Below, piece by piece: positions 58,035-64,000 of a stretch of 64,000 bases of DNA. Under the pieces are notes generated by a model. The model made no database searches. It saw nothing but the letters and a program-made list of their open reading frames with translations, and was not told the origin of the DNA. The stretch spans positions 35,671,108-35,735,107 of the forward strand of contig CM046305.1 in the NCBI GenBank assembly GCA_025267735.1, read 5' to 3'. This DNA comes from Mactra quadrangularis (taxonomy: Eukaryota; Mollusca; Bivalvia; Venerida; Mactridae). Every line of letters starts with the position of its first letter. Position 1 is the stretch's first letter. Made by a program: the position numbers and the translations under genes.

Positions 58035-58625
58035 AGTTGATTCCATTTTATTATTTGTCCTATTCCATTTTTAGCTTGACCTTACGAAGTAAATGGAGAG
58101 CTGTCCTACTCGCCCTAGCGTCGGCGTCCATATTTCTGAATAAAGTTTTTGTGCAGTTAAATATTTTTTCTATAACTTTTTTATTTCTTAAGGTATCAAC
58201 TTCAAACTTTAAATATATGTTCCTTATTATCAACAACATCTCATGTGACAAGATTCATTACTCCAAATATAATTTTTTTTTCAGAATTATCTCATCTTGT
58301 ACTTAAGGTTTTCTTAAAAAAATGTTTGTTTTTACTGCAACTGGTTTTTTTACTTAAGGTATTGACTTCAAACTTTAAATACGTGTTTTTTATTATCAAC
58401 TACATCTCATGTGACAAGGTTTATAACTCCAAATACATTTTTTTCAAAATTATAACCCATGAACTTTAAATTTTCTTAAATTTTTTTTCTTTTACTTTTA
58501 ATTTGTTAAGGTTATATTTCCAAATTTTAAAATATGTATGTTCCTTATCATCAACCACATCTCCTGTGACAAATACTTACTTAGACGAGCATGCTGTCCC
58601 CTCTGACAGCTCTTGTTATAATTCT
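58035..58625 (+). repeat. Mollusc-type dispersed repeat with about 170-bp internal units
   Basis: TATCAACTTCAAACTTTAAA and ACATCTCATGTGACAAG recur at about 58195, 58362 and, weaker, 58515. The block starts with AGCTTGACC and CTAGCGTCGGCGTCC and ends GCATGCTGTCCCCTCTGACA. From memory, bivalve genomes hold many such blocks. It may overlap the PXMP2 3' untranslated region. Confidence 0.75.
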
Positions 58626-58680
58626 GTTCATTGAATGGTACAAATGTATTCTAAATTCCAAAATGTACATCTAGTCACCA

Positions 58681-58846
58681 CAGTCTACGAAATTAGTGGA
58701 TGTCCAGTTGCTTGGGACAACAATTTCTTCATTCAGGCAACCAATACTTTCTGTTGGGCAACCTAATACCTATAAACAAGATATAGTGCTTGCTACTTAA
58801 ATGACCTGTTTGGACAACTACTTTCTTATCTTAATTTCATAGATTG
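58681..58846. mobile_element. Short inverted-repeat element, family CAGTCTA, copy 2
   Basis: CAGTCTACGAAATTAGTGGA at the left, TTAATTTCATAGATTG at the right, 166 bp. Confidence 0.8.
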
Positions 58847-59131
58847 TCACCAGTATAAAGACTGGTAACAAATAAAAAATCACTGGTCCTTAATAGAAAT
58901 ATAATTGGTGCCTAGCAAATAATTGTTGATGAATTGTTGCAGCCCTATTATACACATGTATTACTTATTGCTCAAAGTTTTGTTAACATTTAGAAAAAAA
59001 CGTTTAAATCTATAACTAATGAATTATGCAACATTATTTTCAAAATTTAAGATTTTTATTGGTCTAACATTGAATGACCACTGCACAAAGAGATGTCATA
59101 AGAATAATTATGTCTCTGTGATTTAATTGAG

Positions 59132-59295
59132 CTGTCTACAAAATTAGTGGGTGTCTGGTTGCTAGGGACAACCAATTTCTAGTTTGGGCAACCAAAAATT
59201 TATTTTTCAGAACCAAATTTCTTCAAACAAGATAGTGCTAGCTGCTTAAATGACCTGTTCGGGCAACCCTTTTCATATCCTAATTTTGTAGACTG
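59132..59295. mobile_element. Short inverted-repeat element, family CAGTCTA, copy 3
   Basis: CTGTCTACAAAATTAGTGGG at the left, CTAATTTTGTAGACTG at the right, 164 bp. Confidence 0.8.
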
Positions 59296-59967
59296 ATAGA
59301 GTATGGGGATAATGAAATATTGGTCAACAGAAGTTAAGCTATGTATAGAATGACATGAAACATGCTACACTTTAATATGTAAATTCAATTTTTGCATAGT
59401 GAAGTCAATCCACATAAACTTTCATTACAATTATAAATTATTGATGCTACAAGTTGATTTATTATTTAACATGTTTATGTATCGTTGTTAAGGATTACTT
59501 TTATATTTCAAACTCATGGATAGAATATTTCAGTATTAATACTGATTTCGGTATTTTTGAAATGAATTCCTTTATGATGTAATTTAGATGAAATCTGTTT
59601 GCTTCTTTGTATATAATCTGTCATTGTCTTTGTTCCATACATAATTATGTCATATATCTTTTTTGACAGTAGGTTTTCAAGATTTTCAAATCTTTCAACT
59701 TTCACCCATGCAAGTGGATATGTATGTTAATAATGTACATGCATATACCCCGGTACTTATTTTTGTGATGAAAGGTTGTGTTCATCTATCACATTTGTAC
59801 CATATCAAAAAGTTACAGCTAATGTCCTATTTGTTTAGTTTTTGAGACAGCTTGATAACCCAAAGTGTTGGTGTTTTAATACGTCCAGCCTCTCTGTTAA
59901 ACAGTTTTCATTTGGAGTTCTTCGACTTTGGTCTAAGTATTTGCTAACAAGATAGCTTGGATGTGTT

Positions 59968-60110
59968 ATAATAATAATAATAATAACAATAACAACAACA
60001 ACAATAATAATAATAACAATAACAACAACAATATTAATAATAACAACAACAACAATAATAATAATAATAACAACAGCAACAACAACAACAATAATAATTA
60101 TAATGATAGC
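59968..60110. repeat. AAT/AAC trinucleotide microsatellite
   Basis: Mixed runs of AAT and AAC give open frames of poly-Asn on one strand and poly-Ile/Val on the other. These are composition artefacts, not genes. Confidence 0.95.
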
Positions 60111-60240
60111 CATGCCAATCTGCAGGAGAATAAGAGAGTTATGATCCTTGTATTTGCTAACAGGTGTATTTTGTGGCATTTTGACTCTAATCTTGATTGT
60201 TTTGATTATAGAATTTCTTTAGACTTCTGCAGTATAGTTA

Positions 60241-60379
60241 TTTTTTCTTAACTGACAAAACATGAATAATTTCACGGTGACTTCGTGCTCTTTGTCTAAC
60301 ATTCGTGGTATTAAGATAGAGTGTAATCTTTCACTGTGAAATTATTCAAACTTGACTGTTGAGAAAAAAATGAACAATA
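60241..60379. mobile_element. TTTTCTCAACTG family MITE, copy 3
   Basis: TTAACTGACAAAACATGAAT at the left and ATTATTCAAACTTGACTGTT plus GAGAAAAAAATGAACAAT at the right. Confidence 0.8.
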
Positions 60380-60816
60380 CATGCTGTGCATGTTTTTTGT
60401 TTAAAAGGGAAGTAATCAAGGATAAAATTATATATTTGCATTGAGTTGCTTCCCCTTATACAATTTACTAAATGCTTGCCAATTGGTGTTGTAAAAAGTT
60501 ACAATTTTATCATACTACTACATGGTTTTCTGATTCATCATTTCAATCTACTTTTGATATCATATATTTGTATTTTCATGTTTTGATTTGTGTAAATCTT
60601 GTTATAGTTTGCACAAAAATGAATTTGTATGTAAGCTATAAGAATTCATATACCTAAATGGTCAGACTTGGCAACAAATGAATTGTACTAAGTAAGCCCT
60701 AAAGTTAACTATGTTTAGACCGTTTGATGATTGAGTTTACAATATTGTTGACATAATCTTGTAAATCATTGTTTGTTTGTTTGTTCTTAATGTACAATAT
60801 GTATGACCTAAGGACC

Positions 60817-61066
60817 CAGTTGTGTAAAGACATTGCTGCCTTAGTGCTTTTAAAAGGCATATTTTTGTGTTAGCCAAGTACTATGCAATGATTTTGCTTC
60901 AAGGTAGTAAAATTAAGACTGCTGCGGCTCATGGAAATGTAAGAGTGATAGGAATATACTAGTATTCAGCTAACAAAAATATTTTACTATCTAGCTCTAC
61001 ATTATAGCAAACTGTGGGGTCGGAGCTCACTATGAAGCACTAGGTAGCTATACCCTTACACAACTG
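60817..61066. mobile_element. Possible hAT-like MITE, 250 bp
   Basis: CAGTTGTGTAAAG at the left and CCTTACACAACTG at the right are inverted. No exact flanking duplication was seen. Confidence 0.55.
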
Positions 61067-61295
61067 ATTCTTATTGTGTCATTGTAATATTTTCAAATGT
61101 TATTGGTTTTTTTATAAAAACGTTTTGATATTTACATTGTATACACAAATAATGTTAGTGATTAATTTTTTGATTAGATATATAGATATATTATGTATAT
61201 ATTTAATGACTTGTAGATTATAAAATTTCATGTATTATGTTGATTTGATAAATAAACTTATTTAAACAGAGTAAAAGTTATTGTGTTATCCAATC

Positions 61296-61358
61296 CAAAT
61301 GGGGATTGAACCCTTAACATTCCAAGCTGTGAGCAGACACCCAACCAGGCCTCTGTAA
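61296..61358 (-). mobile_element. Weak tRNA-like sequence
   Basis: The minus strand has GCCTGGTTGGGTGTCTG and GGGTTCAATCCCC. Both boxes are present but the fold is poor. Confidence 0.35.
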
Positions 61359-61914
61359 GAGGTAACTTGAAGGCAAGGAAGACAAGACTTGTACTTAGTA
61401 CCGTATTATATCTCTGCCTCATACACTCCCTAAATTGGCAAGGTGTGACACAACCGCTTTGAGGAGTTGGTATATTACCATGTTTCAGTGTTATAGATGT
61501 TGCTTGTTGTTATTCAAGTATTATCAACAAATCACATGAATACTGTAACTGACATGTGCATTTTCTGTTGGTCAGCAGATTTAGGAAAAGGGATGAATGA
61601 AAGTACTAGGAGAATTCAAAACAATTCAGTAAAATGATATAGAGCTCTTAATTTAGTTGATGCATTTACTTGTTTGCAATTTATAATATATAGCATCTTT
61701 TTCAGTTTGATGCTCTGAACTGCTACTGAGACTGCTTATTTATAGTCGGTTTTGTGCCGCAATGACTTTAACTGTCTAATCATAAATCCAGTTAACATCA
61801 ATAAATTCTAGTCAATTATAAATTTATTTATGACACTGCAAGCTGCTGCTGACAAGAACGGGAATCATTGCAGCACCAAAATTACATAAAATATGTTTTG
61901 GAGCATAATTACAT

Positions 61915-62045
61915 TGGGTGCAGCTTTCCAGTGGTAAGATGTGTACTAAGGAATCGAGTGTAACTAGTTCAAACCTGGCTAGGGGCACTGCTATTTTTCT
62001 TGAGCAAGAAATTGATCACCAATTACTTCACACTGTCGCAAAATT
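61915..62045 (+). mobile_element. SINE family C copy, plus strand
   Basis: CCAGTGGTAAGATGTG and TAGTTCAAACCTGGCTAGG form the head. The body GGGGCACTGCTATTTTTC and GAGCAAGAAATT matches the 32249 copy. Confidence 0.65.
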
Positions 62046-62273
62046 CTGTACACTGCACATAAGCGGAGTGAAAAACTCCACAAGTATAATAATTGAAACA
62101 AGTAGCCATATGACCATGGATAATAGCTGTACAGCTGGTGATCATGTATCAACATGAAACTTAGACTGCAAAACACACTTACTTTATATTTATAACAAAT
62201 ATTTCCATTCATAAAATTATGCTAATTAGAAAATTCAATATAGGTATGTATGCAGGTACATGTATCATGTTTT

Positions 62274-62279
62274 TTTATT
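62274..62279 (-). terminator. AATAAA poly(A) signal of the distal terminal exon
   Basis: AATAAA on the minus strand, 50 nt past the TAA of the 62329-62431 exon, a normal distance for 3' end formation. Confidence 0.55.
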
Positions 62280-62328
62280 TTGTATAGATCATAATAAACT
62301 TAATTTTGAACTGATCAAAGGCATCTAC

Positions 62329-62431
62329 TTAGTTATCTTGAACCGTTGTTGTGTCTTTATCTGTTACTTCATTTCCTGTACAAGCTCCCAAATGAAGTGT
62401 TCTAAATTCTTCATACCCTAGTCTTCCCTCA
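62329..62431 (-). CDS. Terminal exon B of an EF-hand protein (partial gene)
   Basis: Acceptor TTACATTTCAG|TGAGGG, 103 nt, one base completing a codon, then EGRLGYEEFRTLHLGACT and GNEVTDKDTTTVQDN, TAA. EGRLGYEEF fits positions 5-12 of an EF-hand calcium loop (Gly at 6, Leu at 8, Glu at 12) plus the exiting Phe. The first half of the loop must be on an upstream exon beyond the window. The protein family is not recognised. Confidence 0.7.
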
Positions 62432-62480
62432 CTGAAATGTAAGGATAAGTTGATTTTGTATTATTTTTTAATTAACCTAA

Positions 62481-62693
62481 GGCCACAACAAATTGATCAA
62501 ATGTTCTATGGATTCGCTCGTAACTTAATTTTGATGGTTTTTACAAAAATATACTTTTATTTCCTCGTTCGCTCATAAAAATTTGGTCAAACCGCTATAA
62601 TATAAAGCAACTGAATTAAGATTTTTTTTTCTTCGCTCGCTTGCCCCATTTTTTTCTAGAAAAATCCGTAGAACATATCATCAACTTGTGGCC
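62481..62693. mobile_element. MITE family GGCCACAAC, copy 3
   Basis: GGCCACAACAAATTGATCAA at the left, AACATATCATCAACTTGTGG plus CC at the right, 213 bp. It sits between the two EF-hand terminal exons. Confidence 0.85.
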
Positions 62694-63040
62694 TGCTTAA
62701 AGCACTTTCGTTTTCACTATATTACACATTGCGTCACCTATATTTTATTATTAAACAAATACATGGCTGTTATATTTTACCCCCTCGTTTATAAAAAAAA
62801 TCATTCCTATGTAAGAATCAATAAAACATTCGGTTTTCTGTACTTCATCGTTGAATATAAAAACATGTAAGCATTCGTTTTGACATCCAAGTAAATAACT
62901 TGTGCTAAAACCACTAGTTATTTATTTTGGCACATCAAAGTTTGTGCTGTTGTTTTATTCCACAGCAAAATATAGACAACTGTAAGTTATTTCTTATACA
63001 AAGCAATATTGATAAAAAAATCAGTTCAATTTATAATTCT

Positions 63041-63046
63041 TTTATT
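63041..63046 (-). terminator. AATAAA poly(A) signal of the proximal terminal exon
   Basis: AATAAA on the minus strand, 68 nt past the TAG of the 63114-63216 exon. Confidence 0.55.
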
Positions 63047-63113
63047 TTCTACAGTACATGAATAATTATAGAACATTTTTCAACTTGATGTTGCTATGTT
63101 AGAAGGGACCTTC

Positions 63114-63216
63114 CTAGTTTACATTGACTGTAGTGGTTTCAGAACCATTTAATTCATTGCCGGTACATGCTCCATAATGGAGAGATTTAAAATCTTCATA
63201 TCCAAGTCTTCCCTCG
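63114..63216 (-). CDS. Terminal exon A of an EF-hand protein (partial gene)
   Basis: Acceptor TGTATTTCAG|CGAGGG, 103 nt, same phase and length as exon B, then EGRLGYEDFKSLHYGACT and GNELNGSETTTVNVN, TAG. The EF-hand position 12 is Asp here and Glu in exon B, a change that in known EF-hands alters calcium or magnesium preference. It is closer to the unseen 5' part of the gene, so it would be used first. Confidence 0.72.
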
Positions 63217-63931
63217 CTGAAATACATGTATAAATGTATAATAATCTTAAAAGCTACTCGTTTACAGATTTGGTTATTTTTTATATTAAGGTCATTCCAT
63301 CTCAAATCAACCGATTTTTGAAAATTTTCCTAGGTCACCCTCACAGATCTGCCTGAAACTTTTAACATGTGCATCCAATTTATTAACATTACCTGTCAGT
63401 GTCTGCAGTAGTGAAAATAGAATAAATTCTTAATATTTTAAGGCAAACTGATTTGTACAGGTATTATACATGTATGTCAGAAAGGTTACATTGGCATCTT
63501 GATATATATCCTTGACTAAACACATTTAACGGTTGTAACTCAATTTAAAGATAGTTAGTTACAACCCTTTTGCACTAAGCCCGCAATATATATCTTACAA
63601 ATTGAACTTTAATATAATAATGAATGTTAAAAGTGAACAGTGTTATTTTGTGCATACATGTATATATACATTTTGTATTTTAGTTATGTCACTTACGATG
63701 AACATAAAAACATTATTTAATAACCATTAAATAAATCTTAATGTACATACTTCTTGACCTGCACATAATGAGACTAATAAGATAAGATATTTAGTTATAA
63801 ATTAATACATGTACTTGATTTCTGCTCACCTTTGTAAGATAGTGACCTGAAATTGCCCTTATGGAACTACATGTTTATAGTCTTTGAAGCAAAATAAATG
63901 TTCACCCATTCTGATCTTTTGGTTCATTTAG

Positions 63932-64000
63932 TGATGGTGTGAAGTGCCACTACGAGACAATTAAAGAAACAGGTCTTCCAGATGAGATTCCTACTCTTAA
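63932..64000 (+). CDS. Possible internal exon of an unknown gene, cut by the window edge
   Basis: After GGTTCATTTAG the plus strand stays open for 22 codons: DGVKCHYETIKETGLPDEIP and TL. The base composition is richer in G and C than nearby DNA. I do not recognise the protein. It is on the opposite strand to the EF-hand exons, so it would be a separate or nested gene. Confidence 0.4.

Noticed and set aside
59835..60251. Poly-Asn and poly-Ile/Val frames on both strands
   Set aside because: They come from an AAT/AAC microsatellite.
61251..61256. AATAAA as the poly(A) signal of PXMP2
   Set aside because: It would need a 3.3-kb 3' untranslated region full of repeats; possible but unsupported by anything in the sequence.

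Overview
The window is nuclear DNA of an animal, most likely a mollusc and probably a bivalve. It is strongly AT-rich. Its few genes are broken by GT-AG introns, and most of the sequence is decayed mobile DNA. The taxonomic hint comes from repeats that, from memory, are typical of bivalve genomes: long GACCTTGACCTTTGACC blocks, clusters of ACGGACGG next to GGGGGTATAAC, and degenerate arrays ending in phrases like GACAGCTCTTGT. This was judged by eye; no database search was possible.

Three genes can be supported, plus one possible exon at the right edge. (1) On the minus strand, 41781 down to 14532, five exons join without a frame break into a protein of about 1256 residues: signal peptide, two near-identical von Willebrand factor C (VWC) exons, one membrane span, and a very long Asn/Ser-rich cytoplasmic tail with PPPY motifs. 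(2) On the plus strand, 47097 to 57906, five exons encode a 192-residue PXMP2-type peroxisomal membrane protein (Mpv17/PMP22 family). (3) At 62329-63216, minus strand, lie two homologous 103-nt terminal exons, each finishing an EF-hand and each followed by its own AATAAA. The rest of that gene is beyond the right edge. A possible plus-strand exon opens at 63932.

Genes 1 and 2 are head to head. A 5,041-bp foldback transposon with arms of tandem repeats (41916-46956) sits between their start codons, flanked by the exact 9-bp duplication AACGTGATC. Without it the two ATGs would be about 266 bp apart, so it landed in what looks like a compact bidirectional promoter that still carries TCTCGCGAGA. 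Intron 1 of PXMP2 holds a second large element (47897-53467, 35-bp terminal inverted repeats) containing a broken minus-strand gene that I infer to be its transposase or a captured ORF.

Region by region: 1-3825 is a long inverted repeat enclosing a LINE fragment; 4195-5275 is a 25-bp satellite; 5.3-14.2 kb is non-coding and full of small inverted-repeat elements plus a 3.2-kb TIR element; 14.5-41.8 kb is gene 1 with a 21-kb intron; 41.9-47.0 kb is the foldback; 47.1-57.9 kb is gene 2; 57.9-62.3 kb is repeats; 62.3-64 kb is the partial right-hand genes. I saw no CRISPR array, rRNA or convincing functional tRNA gene. The many tRNA-like stretches look like SINE heads.
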